Assembly (NCBI RefSeq): GCF_001750165.1
Contig: NZ_CP015411.1
Span: 3,696,501-3,760,500 of the forward strand
Length of the DNA: 64,000 nt
Source: Pseudoalteromonas luteoviolacea
Lineage (GTDB): Bacteria; Pseudomonadota; Gammaproteobacteria; Enterobacterales; Alteromonadaceae
Direction of reading: 5' to 3'
The number at the start of each line of letters is the position of its first letter. Position 1 is the stretch's first letter. Shown here one piece after another: positions 1 to 8,453 of the stretch. Position numbers and translations under genes: made by a program. The notes beneath the pieces were generated by a model. That model searched no databases. It saw only the letters and a program-made list of their open reading frames with translations, and was not told the DNA's origin.

Positions 1-1412
1 ACAGCATAGAGTCTCATGTTGAAGATACCCTAAAAGCTGGCGGTGGCTTATGTGACAGAGAAGCTGTCCATTACACAGCATCAAATGCCAAAAAGTGCTT
101 AAAGTGGCTAATAGAACAAGGTGTCCCATTTGACATGGAATTTGATAGTAAGGGCAAAGAGCGCTATCACTTAACCCGTGAGGGGGGCCATAGTCACCGG
201 CGAATATTGCATGCTGCAGATGCAACCGGAAAAGCAGTCCAAACCACCTTGGTTGATCGCGTTCTTGAACATAATAACATTGAAGTATTAGAGCAATATA
301 ATGCTATCGACCTTATCACAAGTAAAACACCATCAGACAAACGGGTTAAAGGTTTATACGTTTACAACAGAAAGCATAATTGTGTAGAAGCTATCGCTGC
401 AAAATACGTTGCTTTGGCGACAGGTGGTGCAAGTAAGGTGTATTTGTATACCTCAAATCCAGATGTATCTAGCGGTGATGGTATTGCAATGGCATGGCGT
501 GCCGGATGTAAAGTGGCCAATATGGAATTTAATCAGTTCCACCCCACAAGTTTATACCACCCTAAATTACAAAACTTCCTGATCACAGAAGCAATGCGAG
601 GCGAAGGCGCACATTTAAAACGCCCTGATGGCACACGATTCATGCCAGATTTTGATGACCGAGAAGAGCTTGCTCCACGAGATGTTGTTGCGCGAGCGAT
701 AGATTATGAAATGAAACGTTTAGGCGCAAACTGTGTCTATTTGGATATTTCTCATAAAAATAAAGACTTTATTATCGAACATTTCCCTACCATATACGCG
801 AAATGCTTGAGTGTTGGCTTGGATATCACCAAAGAACCTATTCCTGTTGTACCGGCAGCCCATTATACATGCGGTGGTGTAATGACAGATTTCAATGGCA
901 AAACTGACATCGCTAATTTATATGCCATTGGTGAGGTTGCCTATACCGGGTTACATGGAGCAAATCGTATGGCAAGCAATTCCCTGCTTGAGTGCATCGT
1001 TTTTGCACATGCTGCTGCGCAGGACATTCTGTCGAATATTAACACACAGCCAGAAACCACTGCCTTGTCTCCTTGGGACGAAAGCCAAGTAAGCGACTCT
1101 GATGAAGAAGTTGTGATCACGCACAATTGGCACGAACTCAGATTATTTATGTGGGACTACGTCGGTATCGTCCGTTCAACAAAACGACTAGAGCGTGCAT
1201 TAAGGCGTGTGGAGTTATTGCAGCAAGAAATTCATGAATACTACGCCAACTTTAGAGTCAGTAATAACTTATTAGAACTGCGTAACTTAGTTCAGGTTGC
1301 TGAGCTCATTATTCGCAGCGCATTAGCAAGAACGGAAAGTCGAGGGCTTCACTATACGTTAGATTACCCTGAACAACACGACAAACCCGAGCCAACAATA
1401 TTAGAACCATAA
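1..1412 (+). CDS. nadB: L-aspartate oxidase NadB (5' end outside window)
   Basis: FAD enzyme that oxidises L-aspartate to iminoaspartate, the first step of de novo NAD synthesis in the cytoplasm. The frame is open from the window edge (frame of base 3), so about 470 residues are visible of a usual ~535; the N-terminal Rossmann GxGxxG is missing only because the window cuts it. Visible family signatures are GGHSHRRILH, the NQFHPTSLY segment, the RGEGAHL active-site region and LHGANRMASNSLLE near the flavin. The C-terminal helical domain is complete to the stop. It ends one base from the convergent ygfX gene and no terminator is visible between them. Identification is firm. Confidence 0.96.
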   Translation, partial: SIESHVEDTLKAGGGLCDREAVHYTASNAKKCLKWLIEQGVPFDMEFDSKGKERYHLTREGGHSHRRILHAADATGKAVQTTLVDRVLEHNNIEVLEQYNAIDLITSKTPSDKRVKGLYVYNRKHNCVEAIAAKYVALATGGASKVYLYTSNPDVSSGDGIAMAWRAGCKVANMEFNQFHPTSLYHPKLQNFLITEAMRGEGAHLKRPDGTRFMPDFDDREELAPRDVVARAIDYEMKRLGANCVYLDISHKNKDFIIEHFPTIYAKCLSVGLDITKEPIPVVPAAHYTCGGVMTDFNGKTDIANLYAIGEVAYTGLHGANRMASNSLLECIVFAHAAAQDILSNINTQPETTALSPWDESQVSDSDEEVVITHNWHELRLFMWDYVGIVRSTKRLERALRRVELLQQEIHEYYANFRVSNNLLELRNLVQVAELIIRSALARTESRGLHYTLDYPEQHDKPEPTILEP

Positions 1413-1413
1413 C

Positions 1414-1824
1414 CTAGTTTGTCTGCAATGCAATGCGATTCAGATGACACCAACTTACTGAGTCCATTGCATTATCTACAAATACAAGCCTGCGCTTTTT
1501 GCCACAATTACTGTGTATCTCAAAGATCAAAAACGTTGCATGTCGTTGTGCATGTCTTATCACACCTTCAAAAATCGCATCTTGTTGCGATATCTGAATC
1601 CAAGCATCTTTCTCAAGTAACACTAGGTTACCTGATGCCGGCATAACTTTGATCGAGTGTTTGAGGGCGTGCAAATAACCAATGTAACTCAGTATTACGC
1701 TACCCCACCACAGTGATGGCGCAATTAGACACAGAAAAAATGCGAGACAAATAAAAAAGACCACAAGTATTTTGCGGTCTAATATATTGCTTTGAAAAGA
1801 GATACTATACGCGGACTCTATCAA
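1414..1824 (-). CDS. ygfX: YgfX/CptA-family membrane protein
   Basis: Protein of 136 residues with two hydrophobic segments near the N-terminus (about residues 18-50) followed by a soluble, basic C-terminal part. This is the YgfX (CptA) layout, and the gene lies directly after sdhE as in many gammaproteobacteria. In E. coli YgfX has been described as an inner-membrane toxin-like protein affecting cytoskeletal polymers; whether that applies here is unknown. The only in-frame start is TTG at 1824, inside the last 20 bases of sdhE, with no clear ribosome-binding site, so translation is probably coupled to sdhE. Family assignment rests on topology and position more than on strong motifs. Confidence 0.75.
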   Translation of the reverse strand: MIESAYSISFQSNILDRKILVVFFICLAFFLCLIAPSLWWGSVILSYIGYLHALKHSIKVMPASGNLVLLEKDAWIQISQQDAIFEGVIRHAQRHATFLIFEIHSNCGKKRRLVFVDNAMDSVSWCHLNRIALQTN

Positions 1825-2056
1825 GAATGAATTGCACCATATTATTTAGGTCTGGATGAGGGCATTTTTCATGACCCATAAACCACGCAAACAGATCTGG
1901 GTCTTCGACCTCTAACAATCGTTGGAAGACAAGCTTATCCGCATCGCTTAACTGGTCATAAGCCTCATCAACAAATGGCTCAAGCAATACATCTAACTCT
2001 AACATGCCACGTCGACAGGCCCACTTAATGCGGGGTTTTGGATACAATTGTTCCAT
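1805..2056 (-). CDS. sdhE: FAD assembly factor SdhE
   Basis: Small protein of 83 residues that helps covalent attachment of FAD to succinate dehydrogenase and fumarate reductase flavoproteins. The diagnostic WACRRGMLELD segment with the RGxxE motif is at about residues 12-22, and DPDLFAWFM is the second conserved block. The frame opens further upstream with a GTG at 2083. ATG at 2056 is preferred because it gives the usual short N-terminus before the WACRRGM motif. The 3' end overlaps ygfX by 20 bases, so the two form a coupled pair. It is divergent from ygfZ. Confidence 0.95.
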   Translation of the reverse strand: MEQLYPKPRIKWACRRGMLELDVLLEPFVDEAYDQLSDADKLVFQRLLEVEDPDLFAWFMGHEKCPHPDLNNMVQFILDRVRV

Positions 2057-2147
2057 ATTGCTCAAATACCTCTTATTTAACACAAATACATCACGTTAGG
2101 CAGTATAACCGATACTCGCCAATCAGGAAAATGTGTTCGACTTTCTA

Positions 2148-2161
2148 TTGCGCTAGCGCAA
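2148..2161. promoter_or_regulatory. 14-base perfect palindrome between sdhE and ygfZ
   Basis: TTGCGCTAGCGCAA lies in the ~220-base divergent spacer, about 90 bases from the sdhE start and 117 bases from the ygfZ start. It is a perfect palindrome and could be an operator for one or both genes. No known regulator consensus was recognised, so the function is open. Confidence 0.3.
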
Positions 2162-2277
2162 CACTGTACAGCGGATAGTCATTATTAAGAATTATTGTCA
2201 TTTGATCTTGGTTTTACCTATCTCAGCACCCATTTATCAGGTAACATTATTGAAACTATTTACTCAGGATCAGCTTG

Positions 2278-3186
2278 ATGGCCACTGTATACCAACTCCC
2301 TCTTCGCTTACTCTCAGTAACCGGGCAAGAAAAACTTAGCTACCTTCATGGACAAGTAACTCAAGATATTAACCTAGTCCAAGAGAACAACTTCCTATGG
2401 ACAGGCCACTGCAGCCCAAAAGGTAAGCTGTGGGCAGCACTGCGTGTTTTTCGTTTCAATGAGGCCTATTGTTTAATTGGATCAGAACCTGAAGTTGAAG
2501 TGGCATGTCGCGAATTGAGTAAATATGGTGTATTTGCACAAGTAGACATTAACATTACCGATCATAAATGTTTTGGTGTACTCAATGACGCGGCAATTGA
2601 AGTGTGTGAGACCCTTGGACTAGAATTTGATGCTGACAGCAATGCCTGTCAATTCGCAGCCGGAAAAGGCCTGAAACTAAATGATGGCAGCCTCATCTTA
2701 ATCTTTGATAGTGCTGAGACTATGCCTGAAGTGCTTACTGTTGAGACCGATCCGAGCGCTTTTCAGATCCGTGATATTCTCGCGGGTGAACCACAGCTAG
2801 GTGAGCACGGAATAGATGAATTCGTACCGCAGATGGTCAACCTGCAAGCACTAAATGGGATTAGCTTCAAAAAGGGCTGCTATACTGGTCAAGAAACAGT
2901 CGCTCGAATGCGCTACCTCGGCAAAAATAAGCGTGCTATGTTTATCGTACAAGGCCAATCACAAAGCCCTTTAGATATTAAAGACCTTGAAATGCAACTA
3001 GAGGAAAACAATTGGCGCAGAGCCGGTAAGGTTATTCATCAAGCATACGACTCAATAACAAAAACCTATTATGCATTGGCAGTCTTACCAAATGATTTAG
3101 AAGATTCAGCAATATTGAGACCCAAAGATAACGACTCAGTATCGCTAGCCATTAAGGCATTACCATACTCTATAGAAGATAACTAA
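2278..3186 (+). CDS. ygfZ: tRNA-modifying protein YgfZ (folate-binding)
   Basis: Protein of 302 residues in the YgfZ/GcvT-like family. It binds tetrahydrofolate and supports Fe-S enzymes such as MiaB. The signature K-G-C-Y-x-G-Q-E-x-x-x-R is plainly present as KGCYTGQETVARMRYLGKNKR, split by the family's conserved Cys at about residue 201. The ATG at 2278 is preferred over an adjacent in-frame TTG at 2275, with AGGA about 8 bases upstream. The gene is followed after 10 bases by slyD in the same direction, so they are probably co-transcribed. The Fe-S role fits its position next to the flavoprotein assembly gene sdhE. Confidence 0.93.
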   Translation: MATVYQLPLRLLSVTGQEKLSYLHGQVTQDINLVQENNFLWTGHCSPKGKLWAALRVFRFNEAYCLIGSEPEVEVACRELSKYGVFAQVDINITDHKCFGVLNDAAIEVCETLGLEFDADSNACQFAAGKGLKLNDGSLILIFDSAETMPEVLTVETDPSAFQIRDILAGEPQLGEHGIDEFVPQMVNLQALNGISFKKGCYTGQETVARMRYLGKNKRAMFIVQGQSQSPLDIKDLEMQLEENNWRRAGKVIHQAYDSITKTYYALAVLPNDLEDSAILRPKDNDSVSLAIKALPYSIEDN

Positions 3187-3196
3187 CGGAAACACT

Positions 3197-3682
3197 ATGA
3201 AAATTGCTCAAAATGCAGTGGTGAAAATGCATTATGCTGTTTTAGATGACGATGAAAATACCATTGACAACACATTTGATGAAGAGCCGCTTGAATTTAT
3301 TATTGGTACAGGTTTTTTGATTGAGGGCTTGGAAAATGCTTTGATCGACAAGCAAGCTGGTGACAAAGTCAGCGTCACTGTTAAGCCTGAGGAAGGTTAT
3401 GGTGAACGCAATGATAACTTAACGCAAGCTGTGCCAAAGAGCATGTTTGAAGGCATCGACGTCGAAGTGGGCATGCAATTTCGAGCAACCACAGATGAAG
3501 GTGAACAAGCAGTCATCGTGATCGGAGTAGAAGGTGAAGAAGTCATCGTTGATGGGAACCACCCTCTATCAGGGCTTACTCTGCACTTTGATGTTGAAAT
3601 ATTAGAAGTGCGTGAAGCCACCGCTGATGAACTGGCACATGGCCATGTTCACAGCCCCGACGGCTGTGGCCACGACCACTAA
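3197..3682 (+). CDS. slyD: FKBP-type peptidyl-prolyl isomerase SlyD
   Basis: Cytoplasmic FKBP-type prolyl isomerase and metallochaperone of 161 residues. The FKBP half begins with an MKIAQNAVVKMHY-type strand. The inserted IF (chaperone) domain occupies about residues 70-120, ending in VDGNHPLSGLTLHFDVE. The C-terminus is a short His/Cys-rich metal-binding tail (HGHVHSPDGCGHDH), typical of SlyD though shorter than in E. coli. It lies 10 bases after ygfZ and ends at a strong hairpin terminator. The family also includes FkpB/SlpA (a second copy is at 60.3 kb); the His-rich tail points to SlyD here. Confidence 0.93.
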   Translation: MKIAQNAVVKMHYAVLDDDENTIDNTFDEEPLEFIIGTGFLIEGLENALIDKQAGDKVSVTVKPEEGYGERNDNLTQAVPKSMFEGIDVEVGMQFRATTDEGEQAVIVIGVEGEEVIVDGNHPLSGLTLHFDVEILEVREATADELAHGHVHSPDGCGHDH

Positions 3683-3683
3683 A

Positions 3684-3706
3684 AAAGGCGCCTATTAGGC
3701 GCCTTT
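3684..3706. terminator. Bidirectional terminator, slyD / 3.7 kb membrane gene
   Basis: A 10-base stem (AAAGGCGCCT with AGGCGCCTTT) closes a 3-base loop. A-runs on the left and T-rich sequence on the right allow Rho-independent stop in both directions. The minus-strand gene's stop codon lies inside the hairpin. Confidence 0.85.
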
Positions 3707-4150
3707 CTCTTCATTATCATGCTTTACTTTGGCTTTCATCGCCTCAAGCAACCCTGCTTGGTCTGATGTACCTAAGCGATACTTGGTACCATCGGACATA
3801 CTAACTTCTACCGCTTTAAAGCCAGATGCACTATACACCCATCCATCGTGAGAAATACGAATACCAATACCATGGCGAAACGAATTAGTCACAGCACGCA
3901 CTTCATCAATATCATCAAAGTGAATTGTTTTCTTGGCTATTTTCGGCCCAAACCACCAGCTCAACTGCTGTTGCTCAGTATCAACCTTAATGGTTAAACC
4001 ATAAAATGCCACAGCCACTGCTAATAAGATTGCACCAAATGCAATGACACCTACGTTTGCGCCTAGTAAAACTAGCCCTATAACGACAAAAGTACTTAAC
4101 CAAGCTAAAATACCCCAAATTGCCCATGCGAGTTGCGTCTTCTGATACAT
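3695..4150 (-). CDS. Membrane protein with PH-like C-terminal domain
   Basis: Protein of 151 residues. Two hydrophobic segments (about residues 10-28 and 32-50) are followed by a soluble beta-rich part that starts TIKVDTEQQQLSWWFGP and ends in a predicted helix, the pattern of bacterial PH-like membrane proteins. No catalytic motif is visible. The ATG at 4150 is supported by GAGG five bases upstream. It follows the DUF481 gene by 6 bases and is probably the last gene of a three-gene minus-strand unit (5317 to 3695). The function is not known to me; the domain assignment is by fold pattern only. Confidence 0.6.
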   Translation of the reverse strand: MYQKTQLAWAIWGILAWLSTFVVIGLVLLGANVGVIAFGAILLAVAVAFYGLTIKVDTEQQQLSWWFGPKIAKKTIHFDDIDEVRAVTNSFRHGIGIRISHDGWVYSASGFKAVEVSMSDGTKYRLGTSDQAGLLEAMKAKVKHDNEEKGA

Positions 4151-4156
4151 ATTGCC

Positions 4157-4981
4157 TCAATCAAAACTATATACAAACGTTACACCGAGTTCGGTATCTA
4201 CTTTACGTTTATCTTCTTCTGGCGCAGAATTATACCTGTATGTGTAAGAAACTTTAAGCGATAGACCTTCAATTACTTGGCTTATCAATGCCGTTTCCGA
4301 AATGCCTCGAGATCCCAAACCTGATAAAGATTCTTCATAGCTAAAATCTTGATTAAATCGAGTTCGCTTTGAAATATTACGCTCCCATTGTAGTGAAGCG
4401 CGCAACAAATGCCCTCTTTCAACTCTTTCCTCATGAGGAAGCAACTCAGTTTCATCATCAACACGATAAACAAGCACACCCGGCCCTAAATGAAAGTCGA
4501 CCGTATTTTTTCGCCCTTCAAACAAGCGATTGCCATAACCAACAACAAATGTGGTGGTATATTCTCGGCCATTAAACTGATCTGCTTCATAATCACCGTA
4601 AACAAAAAACGATTCGTTATCTGCGCCAAATTTATAACTTGTTTTTGCGGATACGAAATAACGTGACGCAGTTTCGTCTTCGATGCCTGTTTCAGTATCC
4701 GTTTCGTCTGCGTAATGCCCATCTATTTTAAATTGATTGCGCCAATATTTAAAATCTTGATAAACATTGCCTTTTATTTTAAATGACGAGTTTTTTGTAT
4801 TACCACTGCTCGCAATAAACCCGAACTCCATATCTCCATACAAAAACTCACCTTGATGTAGTTCATGGATCTCTTCTTCTGACAGCTCGCCATACTTATG
4901 AAAATCTTCAAACGGATCAACTGCAAATGCCTGCAAACTACAAAAAGCAGACATCAATAAAAGTAACTTCACTTTTTTCAC
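4157..4981 (-). CDS. DUF481 (YdiY-like) outer membrane beta-barrel protein
   Basis: Protein of 274 residues with a signal peptide (MKKVKLLLLMSAFCSLQAFA), then a mature part rich in alternating beta strands. The GFIASSGNTKNSSFKIKG segment near residue 53 is the DUF481 hallmark (salt-induced/YdiY-like outer membrane proteins), and the chain ends in a hydrophobic strand with terminal Phe-Asp. The start is GTG at 4981 with only a weak ribosome-binding site. It lies 15 bases after the dsDNA-mimic gene and 6 bases before the PH-like gene, so it is likely in an operon. The precise function of the family is not established. Confidence 0.8.
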   Translation of the reverse strand: MKKVKLLLLMSAFCSLQAFAVDPFEDFHKYGELSEEEIHELHQGEFLYGDMEFGFIASSGNTKNSSFKIKGNVYQDFKYWRNQFKIDGHYADETDTETGIEDETASRYFVSAKTSYKFGADNESFFVYGDYEADQFNGREYTTTFVVGYGNRLFEGRKNTVDFHLGPGVLVYRVDDETELLPHEERVERGHLLRASLQWERNISKRTRFNQDFSYEESLSGLGSRGISETALISQVIEGLSLKVSYTYRYNSAPEEDKRKVDTELGVTFVYSFD

Positions 4982-4996
4982 TAAACAACTAGCTCT

Positions 4997-5317
4997 TTAT
5001 GATTGCTTCCAGACTACATGGCAAAATGGTGCATCTAAATCTCTGCTTATCAAAACTTTAGCAAACACTTCGTCACCATCTTCAAATTCGATTCCAATTG
5101 TGACTTGTACAAAATGGGCTTTCTCTGCCTCTTGCTCAAACGCAACTATAATTTGCCAGCTATCGTCAACATCAGCCTCTTCGATGAAACCAAACTCTTC
5201 TCTATGCTCATTAAAGAGATCAATGTCTTCTTGAGATAAGTTATCCGGCGCCAGCTCAAGAAAAATGTCATATGCCTGATGTGTTACTTCTTCAATACTG
5301 CTTAGTCTTGCACTCAT
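4997..5317 (-). CDS. yciU: DUF440 family putative dsDNA-mimic protein (YciU/HI1450 type)
   Basis: Small strongly acidic protein of 106 residues. The N-terminal AYDIFLELAPDNL and C-terminal DEVFAKVLISR...HVVWK blocks match the HI1450/YciU family, whose structure mimics the charge pattern of double-stranded DNA and which has been reported to bind HU. It starts at ATG 5317, closely preceded by GAGG, and heads the minus-strand trio. Family identification is good; the cellular partner in this organism is not shown. Confidence 0.85.
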   Translation of the reverse strand: MSARLSSIEEVTHQAYDIFLELAPDNLSQEDIDLFNEHREEFGFIEEADVDDSWQIIVAFEQEAEKAHFVQVTIGIEFEDGDEVFAKVLISRDLDAPFCHVVWKQS

Positions 5318-5564
5318 ATCCTCACCCCTAACTAAATAAGCCAGTTAATAATACCAAAATCATCAATTTTTTTTCTACACGGATAGGGTGTATTAAATAA
5401 ATTTAACGCCAAATAGCAGTTACATATACAGCAAAATTAGCTTAAATTAGGTATAAATTTATATGCGGACCCTGCATGTACCCAATAAAACCACAAACTA
5501 GAAAAGTTAGACTTTTTACTCTAAAATTTTATTGAAGAATAAAAATAATAAAAATGGAGCTATT

Positions 5565-6362
5565 ATGGTGCAGTTCGAGACTATCGAAAATATTGCGTGG
5601 GTCACACTAAAACGCGCAGAAAAACAAAACGCCCTGTCATTTGAAATGTTCAAGCAGCTTGACCAAATTATTCACAAGGTTCGTGCTAATCGTCAAATAA
5701 GAGCCGTGATTATACAAAGTGAAGGTGAACACTTTTGCTCTGGACTCGATGTACAAAGTGTTATCAAACGTCCAAGTCATATATTCAAGCTGTTAATCAA
5801 ATTGCTCCCAGGTAACCAAAACTTGGTACAGCGTGTCGTGTTAGGTTGGCGTACTTTACCTGTTCCTGTCTATGCCATTTTACAAGGTAACTGCCTTGGT
5901 GGCGGGCTACATATCGCACTTGGCGCCGACTTTCGGATCGCTAAACCAAATACGCAAGTCGCAATCATGGAGTCAAGGTGGGGGCTTTGTCCAGATATGG
6001 GCACCAGTATCATTTTACCTTCTTATGTTAACCAAGATAACGCTCTGCTCTTGGCAATGAGTGCCGAGCGCATAAACGCACATCAAGCTAAGGAGTATGG
6101 CCTTGTAACAGTGGTTCATGACAATCCAATAGACTACATTGAGCAACAGATTAACTCTTTACGTCAGCACTCTCCCGATGCTTTGGCTGCAATCAAGCAA
6201 CTCTATAATCGCGCATATCATCCCCCATCGAGAAGGTTGTTGTTTCTTGAAACCTGGTATCAAATTAAATTGCTATGCACAAAAAACACTCGTATCGCCA
6301 TGAAAAATGGTGTAAAAGGAAGTGATAGTAAACCTTATTTTAAACGTGCAAAGTGGAAATAG
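5565..6362 (+). CDS. Crotonase-family enoyl-CoA hydratase/isomerase
   Basis: Protein of 265 residues in the crotonase superfamily. Oxyanion-hole segments are visible as FCSGLDV and GNCLGGGLH. The active-site stretch VAIMESRWGLCPDMG carries a Glu and, where classical hydratases have a second acid, an Asp, resembling dienoyl-CoA isomerases. The substrate cannot be named. The start is ATG 5565 with GGAG six bases before; the frame opens earlier at a TTG without support. It stands alone, upstream of lrgA after a 36-base gap. A role in fatty-acyl-CoA metabolism is inferred from the family. Confidence 0.85.
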   Translation: MVQFETIENIAWVTLKRAEKQNALSFEMFKQLDQIIHKVRANRQIRAVIIQSEGEHFCSGLDVQSVIKRPSHIFKLLIKLLPGNQNLVQRVVLGWRTLPVPVYAILQGNCLGGGLHIALGADFRIAKPNTQVAIMESRWGLCPDMGTSIILPSYVNQDNALLLAMSAERINAHQAKEYGLVTVVHDNPIDYIEQQINSLRQHSPDALAAIKQLYNRAYHPPSRRLLFLETWYQIKLLCTKNTRIAMKNGVKGSDSKPYFKRAKWK

Positions 6363-6398
6363 ATCGCTCTTTGTCAAACGCTTATTAATAAATCACCA

Positions 6399-6752
6399 GT
6401 GCAAATATTCCATTACCTATTCGGCATGTTCTACATTGTTATATGCCTCTATAGTGCCAAAATGCTCATCGCATTAACCGGGCTTAATTTCCCTGCTCCT
6501 TTGGTGGGGTTAATAGTATTGTTTCTACTACTTCAATTTAACATCGTGAGCCCAGAGAAACTTGCCCCAACAAGCCAGATATTAATCAAATATTTACCAC
6601 TATTTTTTATTCCTGTTGGAGTTGGCTTTATCAGTTATATTTCTATACTCACTGAACATATATTGTTGATAGGCCTATTACTTACCTTACTTCCTTTAAT
6701 CTTATTGTTTTGCGTAGGCAAACTTGCAGCAAAAGGTAAGTACCGTGATTAG
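6399..6752 (+). CDS. lrgA: CidA/LrgA-family holin-like membrane protein
   Basis: Protein of 117 residues with four hydrophobic segments. The FPAPLVGLIVLFLLLQF stretch corresponds to the conserved P-x-P-x-x-x-G-L block of CidA/LrgA (YohJ) proteins. These are holin/antiholin-like inner membrane proteins that affect murein hydrolase activity or metabolite export. The start used is GTG 6399; no clear ribosome-binding site is visible and an internal ATG at 6426 is an alternative. It overlaps the following lrgB gene, the usual arrangement. Confidence 0.82.
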   Translation: MQIFHYLFGMFYIVICLYSAKMLIALTGLNFPAPLVGLIVLFLLLQFNIVSPEKLAPTSQILIKYLPLFFIPVGVGFISYISILTEHILLIGLLLTLLPLILLFCVGKLAAKGKYRD

Positions 6753-7434
6753 CCTGCTGATATGCGCTTTAACAACTTTACTTTTTTTGACCACAAGAAA
6801 AGTTTACCTCACTTGGCCAAGTCCACTGCTTAACCCTGTGTTGATCTGTATCGCAATCATTAGTGCTTTGCTGCTCATCTTAGGGGGGAACTATGACAAT
6901 TACTTTCAAGCCAGTATGCCTATTGATTGGCTCTTAGAGCCAGCAGTTGTTGCACTTGCTTACCCGCTATATCAGCAATTCACATACATAAAACCGGTTT
7001 TTGCCTTGCTCACATTTTGTGCCTTTGCTGGTATTTCACTGTCTACACTCATCGCGTTTATATTATGTGTTTTGCTTAATGCAGACGATGTCTTGACCAG
7101 TACCATGATGGCTTTATCTGTCACTACTCCCATTACATTACTCATTACAGAATCTTTAGGTGGTTTACCCAGCATCGCGGCAGCAATGGTTATTTTGATA
7201 GGCGTCTTTGGTGGTGTATTTGGTGTTTATAGCCTGTCACTATTCAATGTCACCCAACCGCAAGCAAGAGGGATCGCTCTCGGTGTCAGCTGTCATGCTA
7301 TTGGTACGGCCGCAGCCATGGAGCACCACCCTCTAGCTGGTGCTTTCGCTTCTGCCGCAATGATACTCAGTGCCATCATCAGTGCTTTTTGGGTGCCTGT
7401 ACTATTTACTATACTCAATCACTTAACCAGTTAA
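6745..7434 (+). CDS. lrgB: CidB/LrgB-family membrane protein
   Basis: Protein of 229 residues, almost entirely hydrophobic. It has the LrgB (YohK) signatures YFQASMPIDWLLEPAVVALAYPLY and GIALGVSCHAIGTAAAMEH. It works with LrgA in the inner membrane; the family controls autolysis in Gram-positive bacteria and is linked to metabolite transport elsewhere. The GTG at 6745 is chosen because AAGG lies 8 bases upstream; the frame is open to a TTG at 6724. It overlaps lrgA by 8 bases, indicating translational coupling. Confidence 0.87.
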   Translation: MISLLICALTTLLFLTTRKVYLTWPSPLLNPVLICIAIISALLLILGGNYDNYFQASMPIDWLLEPAVVALAYPLYQQFTYIKPVFALLTFCAFAGISLSTLIAFILCVLLNADDVLTSTMMALSVTTPITLLITESLGGLPSIAAAMVILIGVFGGVFGVYSLSLFNVTQPQARGIALGVSCHAIGTAAAMEHHPLAGAFASAAMILSAIISAFWVPVLFTILNHLTS

Positions 7435-7465
7435 CTCACTCACACTATACATCAAGGAGCCTATC

Positions 7466-8305
7466 TTGATAGAGCAAGAAATCGCCCAGTTTGAGAAATA
7501 CTACGACATGATACGCACGTACTTGCTCACCTATAGTATGCAATTGCTTGCGGCTATATTCATCATCGTCTTTGGTTTGTGGCTGGCCAAAAAATTAGCG
7601 GGTGCAACGCATACGCTCATGGCTAGGCACAACATTGATATTACCTTAACCAACTTTGTATCTAATGTAGTCAAGGTCATCGTGGTGACCATGTTCATCA
7701 TCATTGCATTAGGCAAAATTGGCATCAGCGTCACGCCGTTTGTAGCGGCAATTGGTGCCGCTTCGCTTGGTGCGGGTCTTGCTGTACAAGGTATGCTGTC
7801 AAATTATGGCGCTGGCCTTGCGCTGATAGCAACACGCCCTTTCGTCGTTGGCGACACAATTTCAATTAAAGGAGTCAGCGGCCAAGTGAAATCAATTGAG
7901 CTCGGTCATACTATTTTAATCAATGAGCAGAAAGTCGAAATAACCGTACCTAACAAACATATCATTGGTGAAGTCTTGCATAACTCTTTTAATTATTCGC
8001 ACGTAGAAGGCCAAATAGGTATCGCTTATAGTGCCTCCGCCGATACAGCAATTTCAGTGATCAAAAACATCCTGAGTAATGAAGATAATGTGGCTAAAGA
8101 TCCAGCGCCACAAGTCGGTATTGAGGAGTTTGCAGATAGTTCAGTAATCATAAGCTACCGATATTGGACACCCACAATTTCTTTAATTGAAAACAAGCTC
8201 AATGTTAATCAGGCTATTTATCAAGCCTTCAAAGATGCGCATATCGAAATTCCATTTCCTCAGCGTGTTATCACTATTAAATCAAATGCATCAAAGCTAG
8301 ATTAA
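7466..8305 (+). CDS. mscS: Small-conductance mechanosensitive channel MscS
   Basis: Protein of 279 residues of MscS length with three N-terminal membrane segments. The pore-lining TM3 is visible as GAASLGAGLAVQGMLSNYG, followed by the beta domain entry RPFVVGDTI and the cytoplasmic vestibule domain. It opens under membrane tension to release solutes on hypo-osmotic shock. The start is TTG 7466 with a very good AAGGAG six bases upstream; no nearby ATG fits. It lies 31 bases after lrgB and could be co-transcribed with it. It ends just before a long hairpin. Confidence 0.93.
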   Translation: MIEQEIAQFEKYYDMIRTYLLTYSMQLLAAIFIIVFGLWLAKKLAGATHTLMARHNIDITLTNFVSNVVKVIVVTMFIIIALGKIGISVTPFVAAIGAASLGAGLAVQGMLSNYGAGLALIATRPFVVGDTISIKGVSGQVKSIELGHTILINEQKVEITVPNKHIIGEVLHNSFNYSHVEGQIGIAYSASADTAISVIKNILSNEDNVAKDPAPQVGIEEFADSSVIISYRYWTPTISLIENKLNVNQAIYQAFKDAHIEIPFPQRVITIKSNASKLD

Positions 8306-8310
8306 GCTCA

Positions 8311-8344
8311 CAGTGAGTCAGTGGTTGATACCACTGACTCACTG
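8311..8344. terminator. Hairpin after mscS (14-base perfect stem, no U-tract)
   Basis: CAGTGAGTCAGTGG pairs exactly with CCACTGACTCACTG around a 6-base loop, five bases after the mscS stop. No T-run follows on either strand, so it may act as a transcript end protector or a weak terminator rather than a standard one. Confidence 0.5.
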
Positions 8345-8376
8345 CAATTACACAGTTCACCAAAACAAAAAAGCCA

Positions 8377-8405
8377 TTGATTAACCCTTAACATAGTTCT
8401 ATGCT
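8377..8405 (+). promoter_or_regulatory. Candidate sigma-70 promoter for the chitinase gene
   Basis: TTGATT, a 17-base spacer and TATGCT lie 49-77 bases before the chitinase ATG. The -35 is good and the -10 matches 4 of 6. It was found by eye; no start site is known. Confidence 0.4.
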
Positions 8406-8453
8406 GGATACGTTTTGTTTACAAAACATACAACATGTAAAAGGAGAAAAACA

